50,160 nucleotides of DNA from an uncultured Alistipes sp. (GTDB lineage: Bacteria; Bacteroidota; Bacteroidia; Bacteroidales; Rikenellaceae): assembly GCA_900770635.1 (NCBI GenBank), contig CAAGLB010000152.1, positions 1 through 50,160 on the forward strand. Reading direction: 5' to 3'. Every line of letters begins with the position of its first letter. The first letter of the stretch is position 1. The notes under the pieces are model-generated. The model had not been told where the DNA came from. It did no database searches and saw nothing but the letters and a program-made list of their open reading frames with translations. Shown here one piece after another: positions 10,401-19,355 of this stretch. A program made the translations under genes and the position numbers.

Positions 10401-10759
10401 TGTCAGCTCCTACTGCTTCATCAATTGGTAAGAACATCCACCTCGATGTTTACAATGCATGGACACCAGATAACAAGGAGTCTGATCAGCCACGTTTCCA
10501 GTTTGATGACCTTTATATGAATAGCAAATCTGATCGTTTCTTGATCAGCTCTAACTATTTGAATATCTCTAACATTAGCATCGGTTATACATTCCCAGCT
10601 AAGTTGTTCAACAACCACATCCAGAGCTTGCGCGTATACGCAGTATGCGACAACGTATGGTACTGGTCTAAGCGTAAGGGTATGGATCCACGTGGTACAG
10701 GTACTGGTCAGTATTCTCCAATCCGTACTATCTCAGGTGGTATAACCTTGACATTCTAA
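7463..10759 (+). CDS. SusC/RagA-family TonB-linked outer-membrane protein
   Basis: 1098 aa. A Sec signal ends near FGAFAQ. Residues about 28-105 are a carboxypeptidase-regulatory-like domain (VTGKVTDESGTEIIGAAVVV). A TonB-box-like acidic stretch (EQIEEVVVQAFG) and the SusC plug follow (TIRGIGSI, PLWVVDGVPYEG, ASNALYGARGANGVIMVTTK). The barrel ends GGITLTF. SusC proteins form the outer-membrane channel that, with the SusD lid, imports oligomers using TonB energy. The susD gene follows after 20 bp. Codons are strongly biased to GGT, CGT, GCT and AAC, which suggests very high expression. Neighbouring secreted peptidases suggest peptide rather than glycan uptake, as in RagAB; this is inference. 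Confidence 0.92.
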   Translation: MLMVRKVVLSMVATLVLGCFGAFAQGQRVTGKVTDESGTEIIGAAVVVEGTSRGTTTDVAGNYEIAASANANLVFSYLGYKTQTVAVAGRTTVNVVLATDSEQIEEVVVQAFGSAKKEAFTGSATTIKADDLAKTQSSSVANALTGKVAGLQTSQGSGSLGSQPSITIRGIGSIYSGNSPLWVVDGVPYEGDLNNLNMADIETMTVLKDAASNALYGARGANGVIMVTTKRAKAGDARVNFDAKWGVNAAARQLYDYSRNPGQYYELHYTALKNYYMAEQGMDAAAAHITANKNMLTSGEGGLGYNVYTVPAGQTLIGTNGKLNPNATLGRKFTYNGQEYTVRPDDWYDELYDPSFRQEYNLSVAAATEKSNFFASFGYLDNTGITDGSRMHRYTARLRADYQAKKWLKIGGNMSYTNFYWDGASSSNEGDGSVGDVFAAVGDMAPMYPVYIRDGEGNIMYEDNKAGHDYPGKKYDEKWPIYDSGDGSIWGLTRFSGSQSNPMQNIWLDQAYSEGNAFSVSGFADFNIVEGLKLTLNGSVTIDETRSTSLSNPYYGQFVANKGIVSKSHGRSYNHNLQQLLNYNKTFGANDEHNIQVLLGHETYNLRSYSLSGYRMNVYSTANLELNGAIVDGKNCGSSFGEYVNEGYFARAMYEYDGRIFASASYRRDASSRFHPDHRWGNFWSVGGAWIISREAWYDPSIVNMLKLKASYGSQGNDSIGQYMYTDLYSVSNDGNDGISISFAQKGNPNITWETNSNLNIGAEFGLFNDRLSGSLDFFYRLTSDMLFAVPVAPSMGYSSFYDNIGDMSNAGVELVLNGDIVRTRNVVWSVNANLTSVKNKVLSLPDSRKDLTVDGHAGFISGSTFIAEGLSLNTYYMPTSAGVDPETGKALWHWFEKKYDENKEVIRDENGNPVGEWKITDNYQNVSSDNDSWSLLMCSMPKVFGGFGTSLFAYGIDLSIAFDYQLGGTMYDGSYAGYLSAPTASSIGKNIHLDVYNAWTPDNKESDQPRFQFDDLYMNSKSDRFLISSNYLNISNISIGYTFPAKLFNNHIQSLRVYAVCDNVWYWSKRKGMDPRGTGTGQYSPIRTISGGITLTF

Positions 10760-10779
10760 TTTAATAAAGGTATAAGACT

Positions 10780-12540
10780 ATGAAAATATCTAATATGTTC
10801 AAAACTACAGTCGTTGCTCTTGGTGCTGTTTTGGCACTTAGCGGCTGTATCAGAGAGACCTTCCCTAACACAAGCACAATTACTCAGGAGCAGCTAATGT
10901 CTGGTCAGATGGAGGTCGTTGCTGAGAACCTTTTGAAGGGTATTCCATCATCAATGATGTACGTATCACTCGGTTCTGAGCACGGTGACTTTGGTTACCA
11001 TGGTATGGGTATCTACAACGACCAGGCTGCACAGACTGTAGTTACTAATGGTTGGTCTTTGGGCTATGCTCCTGCTTACAACCGTTACTATCCTGCAGCT
11101 TGGGGCCGTCTGTATGCTGAGAATAACTATATGGCCAGCTACGCATGGTACACATACTATCCTGTTATCAAGAACTGTAACGACGTAATTAAGCTCGTTG
11201 AGGGTAACGAGGATTTGGTTAATTATGCTGCTATTGCTCGTGCTTACCGTGCATTGTTCTATCTCGATTTGGCTCGTTTGTACGAGTGTATGTATGCTAA
11301 GGTTCAGAATGGTACAGACTACGAGAACCAGTATTTCGCTGTTCAGGGTCTTACTGTGCCTATCGTAACTGAGAATACCAAGGAGGAGGATGCTACTAAC
11401 AACCCACGTGCTACACGTGAGGAGATGTTCAAATTCATCTTCGATGACTTGGCTTTCGCTGCTGAGATATTCGCTGGTGAGGGCTATACTACATCTGCTC
11501 CATCTGATCCTACTTTGGCTGTTGTTTACGGTCTTTATGCACGTGCTTACCTCTGGTTGGGTGGTTTCGACGATGGCTTGAATGGCGAGCTTCCTGAGGG
11601 TAACGAGGCTTACCGTTTGGCTGCAGAGTATGCTAACAAGGCTCTTGTAGCGTGTGGTGGTGCTGTTTTGACTGAGGCTGAGTGGACTAACCCTATCAAC
11701 GGTTTCAATACTAAGGCTTCATCATGGATGTGGTACTTGCAGCACTCAACTGATACTGTTATCAACAACCTTTATCAGTTCCCTGCTCACTTGGCCCCTG
11801 AGGCTTCTTATGGCTACTGTCCATTGACTTGTCCTGGTGTTAGCAGTGAGGCATACAATAAGCTTGGTAATAACGACTTCCGTAAGAAGCTTATCGTTTC
11901 TCCTACTCACTTCGAATGGGGTGTAATTGAGAACGACCAGGGTGAGACTCAGGAGGGTTGGATTCTTGATGAGTCTCAGGCTGCTGCTAACTATGCTGCT
12001 TTCAAGCCTTACACCCAGGTTTCACTCGAGGAGTATGTTACATTTGCTCCTTATACCTTCTTCAAGTTCCGTCCAGCTCAGGGTAACCGTACCGAGTATA
12101 AGACTGCTGGTGCTGTAGCTCTTCCATTGATGCGTTGCGAGGAGATGTACTTCATCGATATGGAGTGCGAGTATCACATCAATGGTGCTGATGCTGCATT
12201 CTCTAAGCTCGTTAATTGGATGACTACTTATCGTGATTCAGGTTTCCAGACAGGTACTGCTCAGGGCGAGGGTATCCGCGATTTGATCATCTTCCACAAG
12301 GGTATCGAGTTCTGGGGTGAGGGTATCATCATGTTCGATATGAAGCGTTTGAACATGGGTATCGACACTAGGTACGAGGGTACAAACTATGATCCAAACC
12401 GTCGTTTCAAGTCAGAGGGTCGTGTGCCTTGGTGGACATACTGTATCCCACAGGGTGAGATTCAGTTGAACACAGCGTTGAAGGGTAAGAACAATCCTGA
12501 TCCAACACTGACTCTTAAGAACGGTGGTGCATTGGAGTAG
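10780..12540 (+). CDS. SusD/RagB-family nutrient-binding lipoprotein
   Basis: 586 aa. A lipoprotein signal (VLALSGC) is followed by a typical SusD helical core: YAAIARAYRALFYLDLARLY around residue 150 is the TPR-like segment of the family. The C-terminal region has an MRCEEMYFIDMECEY stretch and EGIIMFDMKRLNMG, typical of SusD/RagB. It caps the SusC barrel and binds the imported substrate at the cell surface. It starts 20 bp after susC, in the same operon, and shares the strongly biased codon use. The bound ligand is unknown; the adjacent subtilisin-like peptidases make peptides a reasonable guess. Confidence 0.92.
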   Translation: MKISNMFKTTVVALGAVLALSGCIRETFPNTSTITQEQLMSGQMEVVAENLLKGIPSSMMYVSLGSEHGDFGYHGMGIYNDQAAQTVVTNGWSLGYAPAYNRYYPAAWGRLYAENNYMASYAWYTYYPVIKNCNDVIKLVEGNEDLVNYAAIARAYRALFYLDLARLYECMYAKVQNGTDYENQYFAVQGLTVPIVTENTKEEDATNNPRATREEMFKFIFDDLAFAAEIFAGEGYTTSAPSDPTLAVVYGLYARAYLWLGGFDDGLNGELPEGNEAYRLAAEYANKALVACGGAVLTEAEWTNPINGFNTKASSWMWYLQHSTDTVINNLYQFPAHLAPEASYGYCPLTCPGVSSEAYNKLGNNDFRKKLIVSPTHFEWGVIENDQGETQEGWILDESQAAANYAAFKPYTQVSLEEYVTFAPYTFFKFRPAQGNRTEYKTAGAVALPLMRCEEMYFIDMECEYHINGADAAFSKLVNWMTTYRDSGFQTGTAQGEGIRDLIIFHKGIEFWGEGIIMFDMKRLNMGIDTRYEGTNYDPNRRFKSEGRVPWWTYCIPQGEIQLNTALKGKNNPDPTLTLKNGGALE

Positions 12541-12594
12541 TTTTGATCTATCATTGACATTCAGGACTTTAAAAACACAATTAAAAGAAAGAGT

Positions 12595-14337
12595 ATGAAA
12601 AAGTTTAATTTTATATATTTGCTTCTTGCCTTCGTAGGTGCCATTACGATGACATCGTGCGAGCACAAGAATGCAGAATATACTCCAGGCCCTCAGGACA
12701 ACAATCAGGGTGTTTATTTCCCTGGTAAGATTGACTTCAAGGTCACTGCTGAGGATACATTCGTGGAGATCCCTGTTGCTCGTATCAACTCTGTTGGCGC
12801 TGCTGAGGTTGCATTCCGCGTTGAGGCTGACGAGATTTTCACTTACGGTCGCACAGTAAATTTCGCTGATGGCGAGACTGAGGCTACTATTAAGGTAGAG
12901 TTCGATGGCTCTGCACTTGTTGTTGGTCAGAAGTATGACATCAAGATTCAGCTCGACCAGACTGAGGCTACTGCTTATGCAATCTCTGAGTACACATTCT
13001 CAGTTATAATCCCAGAGCCTTGGGTATCTATGGGTCAGGGTATCTACTTCGATGACCTTATCTGCTATACATTGGCTGATCCATCAGCTCTTGTTGGTAT
13101 GGGTGCTTATGTAGAGTTCGAGCAGCACGCTGAGGAGACTAACCGTATCCGCGTGGTTAACCCATTCGGTCCTGAGACAGTTGCAGCAATGTGGGGTGGT
13201 CTTCCATCATGGATGTCATTCGCTGAGGGTACTTCTTACATCGAGTTCGACGTAACTAATCCTGATGATGTAAAGATCGCTCCTTGCGATAGCCTTGTTG
13301 AGTTCACTTATAAGGGCTACACATACAATGCATTTATGCTTGGTATCAGTATCCCAGCCAACGGTTATGACCTTGCTTTCTCTTGGGATCCAGCAGCTAA
13401 GTTCGTTCTTAAGGATGGTATCATCAAGTTCCCAGCTCAGGGTATCGCGTTGTCAGCATTCACTACTGCAGGCTACCTCGGTGACTTCGATGCTGCTAAC
13501 CAGATGGGTTACTTGCAGTACTACTTGCCAGGTACATCATTCGTAAACTACGATATGACTGTTGAGTATGGCGGTATGAAGGTTGAGGCTGACAATGCTA
13601 CTACCTCTGTAGTTCTTAACTTCGGTTTCGGTAGCAACGTAGAGGCATTCAAGTTCACTGTTGTTGATGGCAACATCACCGACGCTACTGCTATCGTTGA
13701 GGCTATCGTAGCAGGCTCTGAGGAGATTGCTATCTACGAGGGTAACATCGAGACTTACGAGTACACTGTTCCTGTTCAGGGTTCAGGTATGAAGACCGTT
13801 GTTGCTGTTCCTTACGCTGAGGATGAGGCTAAGACTGACTATGCTCTTGTTTACTCTTTCTACTTCCCAGGTATGGGTGCAGGTGAGACTCCACAGGCTG
13901 AGATCTATGCTTACCTCCGTAGTGTAGCTGAGCTCACTGGCAACCCAGGATACGAGGCGAATTATCCATCAGATAAGTTTGCAGCTCTTGGTATCATTGC
14001 TAACGCTGACGAGCTTGTAGCTATGCGCGTATGGATTGGTACTGCTGAGGAGGTAAATGGTGCTACTGACGAGGAGCTTCTTGCAAGCGAGTATGTTCAG
14101 GATATCTCTAAGGGTATTGCAGAAATCGCTAAGAATGGCTCTGTAATCTATGGTCCTTGGGAGTTCGAGACAGGTACTACTGTTGTAGCAGTTCTTGCTT
14201 TCGACACTATCTATGGCGCAACTCAGGTTATGCACCTTGAGCACACTGTTCAGGCAGCTACCCAGTCAGGCATGCGTTTGAGCGCTAAGGCTCCTAAGGC
14301 TGCAGTTCTCGATGTAGCTCCAGCAACTCTTCGTTAA
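12595..14337 (+). CDS. SusCD-associated surface lipoprotein with Calx-beta/DUF4843-like N-terminus
   Basis: 580 aa. Lipoprotein signal with the cysteine in TSCEHK. Residues about 40-140 look like a beta-sandwich of the Calx-beta/DUF4843 type (VYFPGKIDFKV, FVEIPVARIN, VNFADGETEATIKVEF). The rest is beta-rich and aromatic without a family I recognise; it has several internal stretches like YEVQ-free strand pairs around VEYGGMKVEADN and YEGNIETYEYTVPVQG. It is the third gene after SusC/SusD, 54 bp past susD, and ends at a strong terminator. By position it is probably a surface-exposed accessory binding protein (SusE/F-like in role, not in sequence). Codon use is as biased as in susC and susD. 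Confidence 0.7.
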   Translation: MKKFNFIYLLLAFVGAITMTSCEHKNAEYTPGPQDNNQGVYFPGKIDFKVTAEDTFVEIPVARINSVGAAEVAFRVEADEIFTYGRTVNFADGETEATIKVEFDGSALVVGQKYDIKIQLDQTEATAYAISEYTFSVIIPEPWVSMGQGIYFDDLICYTLADPSALVGMGAYVEFEQHAEETNRIRVVNPFGPETVAAMWGGLPSWMSFAEGTSYIEFDVTNPDDVKIAPCDSLVEFTYKGYTYNAFMLGISIPANGYDLAFSWDPAAKFVLKDGIIKFPAQGIALSAFTTAGYLGDFDAANQMGYLQYYLPGTSFVNYDMTVEYGGMKVEADNATTSVVLNFGFGSNVEAFKFTVVDGNITDATAIVEAIVAGSEEIAIYEGNIETYEYTVPVQGSGMKTVVAVPYAEDEAKTDYALVYSFYFPGMGAGETPQAEIYAYLRSVAELTGNPGYEANYPSDKFAALGIIANADELVAMRVWIGTAEEVNGATDEELLASEYVQDISKGIAEIAKNGSVIYGPWEFETGTTVVAVLAFDTIYGATQVMHLEHTVQAATQSGMRLSAKAPKAAVLDVAPATLR

Positions 14338-14361
14338 TCCTAACGAGAAATGCTAAATATG

Positions 14362-14395
14362 GTGGCTTGTCCTTCGGGACAAGCCACTTTTTTTT
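14362..14395 (+). terminator. Strong intrinsic terminator of the susCD operon
   Basis: A perfect 11-bp stem, GTGGCTTGTCC (14362-14372) and GGACAAGCCAC (14377-14387), with a TTCG tetraloop and eight T residues. It separates the SusCD operon from the peptidase genes. Confidence 0.92.
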
Positions 14396-14459
14396 GATGG
14401 CAGGGGTAGTCTAATCGAAATTTTTTCTTCCACCAGCGTCGTACTTTATCTTTTTTTCG

Positions 14460-14467
14460 TATATTTG
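14460..14467 (+). promoter_or_regulatory. -7 box for the first S8 peptidase gene
   Basis: TATATTTG matches the -7 consensus. No TTTG is found at the usual upstream spacing, so the -33 element is weak or absent. The leader is about 95 nt. Confidence 0.5.
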
Positions 14468-14566
14468 CATCTTGAGAGAGTGTGGTAAATTTTTGAGCCT
14501 AAGCCCAAACAACATTATTGCCCACCTCGCAACGTTGGATTGAAACAACTTAATTACTAAAAATTT

Positions 14567-16627
14567 ATGAATAAGGTTAAAATTTCATTGTTTGCCTTGG
14601 CCGCAATCTTCGCAGTGTCATGTGTGCAGGATCCTGCGATGGAGGAGTCTGTAGCAGCTGATGCTCAGCTCTCTGCTGCCAAGAAAATCATCAACACCTC
14701 TGACTATGCAAATGCAGGTAAGCTTATCCTCTTTGTTGACGAGGCTACTGCCGAGACATGGGCTACTGCCGAGGTGGCAACACGCTCAGGTAACGAGGCT
14801 TGCGACGCTGTTGCAGCAGAGATTGGAGCAGAGTCTATCAAGCCAGTGTTCAACATGAACATGAACCGTGAGGAGAAGATGGCCCTCGACATGCACCGTT
14901 GGTTTGTTGTTGAGTTCGACAAGGATGCTGACGTTGAGCAGGCTGCTCAGAAGTTTGCTAACATCAATGGCGTTAAGCGTGTGCAGTATGACACTCAGTT
15001 GCAGCGTCCTGAGGTTAAGGTAAAGCCTGTAGATGAGGTGTTTGCAACACGTGCTGAGTCGGAGATGCCTTTCAATGACCCTATGCTCGACCTTCAGTGG
15101 CACTACAACAATGAGGGCCTCAAGTCAATCTATAAGCATGCTAAGGCTGGCGAGGATATCAACGCCTTTGCAGCTTGGAAGCACACAGCGGGTAACAACC
15201 AGGTTATCGTAGCTGTTGTTGACGAGGGTGTTAAGTACGACCACGAGGATCTTAAAGACAACATGTGGGTAAACACAGGCGAGGTTGCTGGCAACGGTAA
15301 GGATGACGATGGCAACGGCTATGTGGATGATGTCCATGGTCTTAACGCAGTGAAGCTTAATGGTAACATCACATGGGATCGTGGTGGTTGGGTTATTGTA
15401 GACGGTAAAGAGAAGTGGGACGGTGACTCAGGTCACGGAACTCACGTTGCAGGTACTGTAGCAGCTGTTAACAACAACGGTATCGGTGTTGCTGGTGTTG
15501 CTGGTGGCTCAGGTAATGGCGATGGCGTACGCATCATGTCTATCCAGATCTTTGATGGTGTTGATGATACTGGCTTGGAGAAAAACGCAGCAGGTATTGA
15601 GTATGCTGCCGACATGGGTGCATCGGTGCTTCAGAACTCTTGGGGTTACCCAACAGATCCATCAAGAATGAATGATTCAGTTTATGAGCAGTATTATGGT
15701 GTTGAGTGTACTGCGTTGAAGTATTTCCAGGGTAAGAACAACTGCCCAGCAATGCAGGGTGGTGTGGTAATCTTTGCTGCTGGTAACGAGACTAAGGCAA
15801 GTGCCGACTACCCAGGTGCTTACAACGAGTTCTTGTGTGTAACGGCTTATGGTCCTGATGGTCTTCCAACATCTTACACAAACTATAACACTGGTTGCAA
15901 CGTAGCAGCTCCTGGTGGCGACTTCGCTTATGCGAACTACGACTACAAATACGAAGGTTGTGTGCTCTCAACACTCCCATCAGAGACTATCGACACGTAC
16001 ACAGGTCTGCCTTATAGCACCGATTATGGCTATATGCAGGGTACATCAATGGCGTGTCCTCACGTATCTGGTATCGCAGCATTGGTGCTCTCGTATGCTA
16101 TGGAGAACGGCATCACACTTACTAACAAGGAGCTTTACGACATCCTTGCATCATCAGTACGTGATATCGATGGCCAGCTCACAGGCTCTAAGCCTATATA
16201 CCCAGGTTATGAGGCATATGGCAACATGAACCTCACGACCTATAAGGGTAAGATGGGTACAGGTAAGCTCGATGCGTTGATGGCTATTCAGAACCTTCGT
16301 GGTGCTCAGTGTATCTCTGCTACTGTTGGCAAGGAGTGCGAGTTGAAAGTTGCCAACTTCATCGGTAATGGCGACACTAAGGTTAAGGCTTATAACGACT
16401 ACGTAATCTCTGAGGAGACAATGCGACGTCTCGGCATCGAGCGCGTGGAGTTCTTCAGCACAAGCGTATACTTTACATGTAAGAATGCTGGTATCGGTAC
16501 AATCACCGTTAAGTATATCGCTGGTGGCGACAAGGTCGGTGGCGGCGCTACCACTGGTGGTAAGCTCATTGAGAAGGAGATTGTTATCATTGCTCGTGAG
16601 GCTAACGACAATGAGGGCTGGTTGTAG
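14567..16627 (+). CDS. S8 family (subtilisin-like) serine peptidase lipoprotein, copy 1
   Basis: 686 aa. Lipoprotein signal with lipobox AVSC (Cys19). Residues about 48-150 are a prodomain-like region. The catalytic domain covers about 200-560: Asp219 (AVVDEGV), His290 (SGHGTHVAGT), oxyanion Asn407 (FAAGNE) and Ser494 (QGTSMACPHVSG), so the triad is complete. About 100 beta-rich residues follow, ending EGWL. No T9SS C-terminal domain is visible, so anchoring is probably by lipid. It digests proteins at the cell surface or in the periplasm. It lies after the SusCD operon terminator and 35 bp before a small lipoprotein gene, and it has a diverged tandem copy at 17326. Confidence 0.9.
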   Translation: MNKVKISLFALAAIFAVSCVQDPAMEESVAADAQLSAAKKIINTSDYANAGKLILFVDEATAETWATAEVATRSGNEACDAVAAEIGAESIKPVFNMNMNREEKMALDMHRWFVVEFDKDADVEQAAQKFANINGVKRVQYDTQLQRPEVKVKPVDEVFATRAESEMPFNDPMLDLQWHYNNEGLKSIYKHAKAGEDINAFAAWKHTAGNNQVIVAVVDEGVKYDHEDLKDNMWVNTGEVAGNGKDDDGNGYVDDVHGLNAVKLNGNITWDRGGWVIVDGKEKWDGDSGHGTHVAGTVAAVNNNGIGVAGVAGGSGNGDGVRIMSIQIFDGVDDTGLEKNAAGIEYAADMGASVLQNSWGYPTDPSRMNDSVYEQYYGVECTALKYFQGKNNCPAMQGGVVIFAAGNETKASADYPGAYNEFLCVTAYGPDGLPTSYTNYNTGCNVAAPGGDFAYANYDYKYEGCVLSTLPSETIDTYTGLPYSTDYGYMQGTSMACPHVSGIAALVLSYAMENGITLTNKELYDILASSVRDIDGQLTGSKPIYPGYEAYGNMNLTTYKGKMGTGKLDALMAIQNLRGAQCISATVGKECELKVANFIGNGDTKVKAYNDYVISEETMRRLGIERVEFFSTSVYFTCKNAGIGTITVKYIAGGDKVGGGATTGGKLIEKEIVIIAREANDNEGWL

Positions 16628-16662
16628 TAGATGTCTAACTTTGTAAATAATAACTTGACTAT

Positions 16663-17136
16663 ATGAAAAGTTTGAAGATTTGGTCAGTGGCAGTGGCGTT
16701 GCTAATGTCTTTGGTTGGTTGCGATATTATCAACCCAGGCGGCCCAGATGAGCCAACTAACAGTGGTAATTTCGATGCTATCGAGAACGAGTGGAAGCTC
16801 GTGTCGGTAAACGGCGAGGCTGCGGAGTTCAGCGTATATATCAGCTTCGACCAGGGTACATTTGCTATGTATCAGCAGGTTTATACCCTCGATTATAAGT
16901 TCTACGATGGCGAGTACGAGGTTGAGGGAGGTAAGCTCACTGGCGAGTATTTCGATGGTGGAGCATGGAAGTGCGCCTACACAGGTGGCGTGTCGGAGGA
17001 TGGCAACACCCTCACACTCAAGAGCGACGAGGAGAATCCTATCACATGCGTATATGAGGCATGCACAATTCCTGAGTCTGTTCGTGAGGAGGCTTTGGCT
17101 GGCACACGCTCAGTGGATGTAGTTCCTTTCTTGTAG
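16663..17136 (+). CDS. Small lipocalin-like lipoprotein, copy 1
   Basis: 157 aa. Lipoprotein signal with the cysteine in LVGCDI. The mature part matches a small calycin/lipocalin-like fold in its order of elements: ENEWKLVSVNGEAAEFSVYI, then MYQQVYTLDYKFYDGEY, LTGEYFDGGAWKCAY and LTLKSDEENP, ending IPESVREEALAGTRS. It is 35 bp downstream of an S8 peptidase gene and followed by a terminator. A clear paralogue sits in the same place after the second peptidase (19356). A role coupled to the peptidase (chaperone, inhibitor or substrate binding) is inference; I do not know a characterised homologue. Confidence 0.65.
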   Translation: MKSLKIWSVAVALLMSLVGCDIINPGGPDEPTNSGNFDAIENEWKLVSVNGEAAEFSVYISFDQGTFAMYQQVYTLDYKFYDGEYEVEGGKLTGEYFDGGAWKCAYTGGVSEDGNTLTLKSDEENPITCVYEACTIPESVREEALAGTRSVDVVPFL

Positions 17137-17157
17137 TCGAACTACGCCAAGATTTTT

Positions 17158-17192
17158 GGGGTTGACTCTTAGGAGTCGGCCCCATTTTTTTT
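17158..17192 (+). terminator. Intrinsic terminator of the first peptidase unit
   Basis: GGGGTTGACTC (17158-17168) pairs with GAGTCGGCCCC (17173-17183), including two G-U pairs, and eight T residues follow. Confidence 0.85.
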
Positions 17193-17244
17193 GTTGTCTT
17201 TGTCGAAAAACGTTTATATTAGTCTATATTTCGAAAATTTATGC

Positions 17245-17252
17245 TAAATTTG
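17245..17252 (+). promoter_or_regulatory. -7 box for the second S8 peptidase gene
   Basis: TAAATTTG fits TAnnTTTG, with no clear TTTG at the usual distance. The leader is about 70 nt. Confidence 0.45.
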
Positions 17253-17325
17253 CAAGTTGGAAGGTGTGTTTTGTTGCGCACCAAGATTTTACGCTTGCGA
17301 AAAACATAACTAAATAAAACTAACT

Positions 17326-19323
17326 ATGAACAAAACAAAACTCTTTATTCTTGCTCTTGCAGGAATCTTTGCAGTTGCGTGTGCTACCGATGGTGTTGAC
17401 CATGCTGGTTCAACATCTGTGGAGTCTGCTGCGCTTAAGAAGTTTGTGAACACTCCTGACAAGGCTGTTCAGGGTGAGCTTATCATCTATGTTGATAAGG
17501 CTACTGCCGAGCAGATTGAGGCTGCCGAGGTTGCTACACGCTCAGGCGTTACAGCCCTCGACCAGGTGGCTATCGAGCTTGGTGCTGAGGAGCTTCGCCC
17601 AGTGTTTAACCTCAAGGTTAATGCTGAGCGCAAGCGTGAGTTGGGCATGAACCGCTGGTTTACTATGACCTTCTCGGAGGATGCCGACGTAGAGGCTGCT
17701 GCTAAGGCCCTCGCAATGTTGGACGAGGTTGAACGTGTGCAGTTCTCTACACGAGTAGAGGTGCCTACAACTGAGGCCACTGAGATTGATCCATCATTGT
17801 TTGCCCTCACTCGTTCTGCGAATATGCCATACGACGATCCTATGCTTCAGGAGCAGTGGCACTACAACAACGATGGTACTGTCGACTTCCCAAATGCTAA
17901 GGCTGGTGCTGACGTAAACCTCTTCGATGCATGGGAGCTAACAACAGGTCGTCCAGATGTTATCGTTGCTGTTGTCGACGAGGGTGTGTGCTACGAGCAT
18001 GAGGACCTTAATGCAAATATGCATGTTAACGAGGCTGAAGCTAATGGAGCAACAGGTATTGATGACGATGGCAACGGCTATATTGATGATATCTATGGCT
18101 ACAACTTCGTAAATGGTGGCAAGATCACCTGGACACGTTCGGGCGACTCTGGTCACGGTACTCACGTGGCAGGTACTGTTGCTGCTGTTAACAACAACGG
18201 TATTGGTGTTGCTGGTGTTGCTGGTGGCTCGGGTAATGGCGATGGCGTGCGTCTTATCTCTTGCCAGATTATCTCTGGTGGTACTGCTGCGGGTGTATCG
18301 GCTACTGCTGCTGCTGTTGAGTATGCTGCTGATAATGGTGCTTGCGTGTTGCAGAACTCATGGGGCTTCGGCGCTGGTCAGATCTCTAACGACGCAGGTT
18401 TCGAGAATGGCTCTACAGGCGTGGAGGCTACCGCATTCCTCTACTTCATGAATACAAAGAACCATCCTAACCTTGAGGGCGGTATCGTAATCTTCGCAGC
18501 AGGTAACGATGGTAAGGCCGTTGCTGGCTATCCAGCTGCTTGGAATAAGCTTATCGCTGTGTCGGCTATTGCTCCAGACGGTCTTCCAACATACTACACT
18601 TGCTACGACCGTGGCTGTAACGTGTCAGCTCCAGGTGGTGAGTACTACCTCCGCGGTGGTACAACCATGGACTACGGTTGTGTAGTGTCAACATTGCCAA
18701 ACAACAAGTATGCTCGCATGCAGGGTACATCAATGGCATGTCCTCACGTATCTGGTATCGCAGCATTGGCTATCTCTTACGCTGCAGACAATGGCATCGT
18801 ATTGACACTCCCTGAGTTGAAGGACATCATCGTATCGTCTGTAACCACCTTCGATACCTTCTCAGGTCAGAAGACAATCTATGGAGGTGGTAGCATGAAC
18901 CTCGCAAGCTACAATAACAAGATGGGTACAGGCCTCATAGATGCTTACCGTGTGTTGATGGCTGTGCGTGGCACAATGTGTATTCCTATTCCACTTGGCG
19001 AGCAGGTTATCCTCGACATCTCTAACTATATCGGTAATGGCAAGGGTACAATCAAGATGCTTCAGTCTGAGATTTCGGATGAGGTTAAGGAGAAGCTCGG
19101 TATGACCGATTGTAGATTCATGGGTAACAAGCTACTGATGACATGTACAAAGCCGGGTTCTGCATTGGTGACATTGAAGTATGTTGCTGGTGGTAACACT
19201 GTTGGTGGTGGTCAAATTACTGGCGGTATGGAGGCTCAGCAGGAGTTCGCACTTATCGTGCGTCCTGGTGTTAAGGTTGACGCGGGCACTGGCTCACCAC
19301 TTAACCCTGGCGGTTGGTTGTAA
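17326..19323 (+). CDS. S8 family (subtilisin-like) serine peptidase lipoprotein, copy 2
   Basis: 665 aa. Lipobox AVAC (Cys19), a prodomain-like region at about 48-150 and a full triad: Asp218 (AVVDEGV), His277 (SGHGTHVAGT), Ser469 (QGTSMACPHVSG), with oxyanion Asn394 (FAAGND). The segment from the catalytic His through VNNNGIGVAGVAGGSGNGDG is identical to copy 1, whereas prodomain and C-terminus have diverged. The protein ends GGWL, and copy 1 ends EGWL. It probably digests extracellular protein with a specificity different from copy 1. It has its own -7 box and is followed by a small lipocalin-like lipoprotein gene, repeating the arrangement of copy 1. Confidence 0.9.
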   Translation: MNKTKLFILALAGIFAVACATDGVDHAGSTSVESAALKKFVNTPDKAVQGELIIYVDKATAEQIEAAEVATRSGVTALDQVAIELGAEELRPVFNLKVNAERKRELGMNRWFTMTFSEDADVEAAAKALAMLDEVERVQFSTRVEVPTTEATEIDPSLFALTRSANMPYDDPMLQEQWHYNNDGTVDFPNAKAGADVNLFDAWELTTGRPDVIVAVVDEGVCYEHEDLNANMHVNEAEANGATGIDDDGNGYIDDIYGYNFVNGGKITWTRSGDSGHGTHVAGTVAAVNNNGIGVAGVAGGSGNGDGVRLISCQIISGGTAAGVSATAAAVEYAADNGACVLQNSWGFGAGQISNDAGFENGSTGVEATAFLYFMNTKNHPNLEGGIVIFAAGNDGKAVAGYPAAWNKLIAVSAIAPDGLPTYYTCYDRGCNVSAPGGEYYLRGGTTMDYGCVVSTLPNNKYARMQGTSMACPHVSGIAALAISYAADNGIVLTLPELKDIIVSSVTTFDTFSGQKTIYGGGSMNLASYNNKMGTGLIDAYRVLMAVRGTMCIPIPLGEQVILDISNYIGNGKGTIKMLQSEISDEVKEKLGMTDCRFMGNKLLMTCTKPGSALVTLKYVAGGNTVGGGQITGGMEAQQEFALIVRPGVKVDAGTGSPLNPGGWL

Positions 19324-19355
19324 TAGATGGTTTAATGCTAAAAAAGATTCGAGAT

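Noticed and set aside
14567..19323. Type IX secretion sorting domain on the S8 peptidases
   Set aside because: No conserved CTD motifs are visible at the C-termini; lipoprotein signals explain the location.
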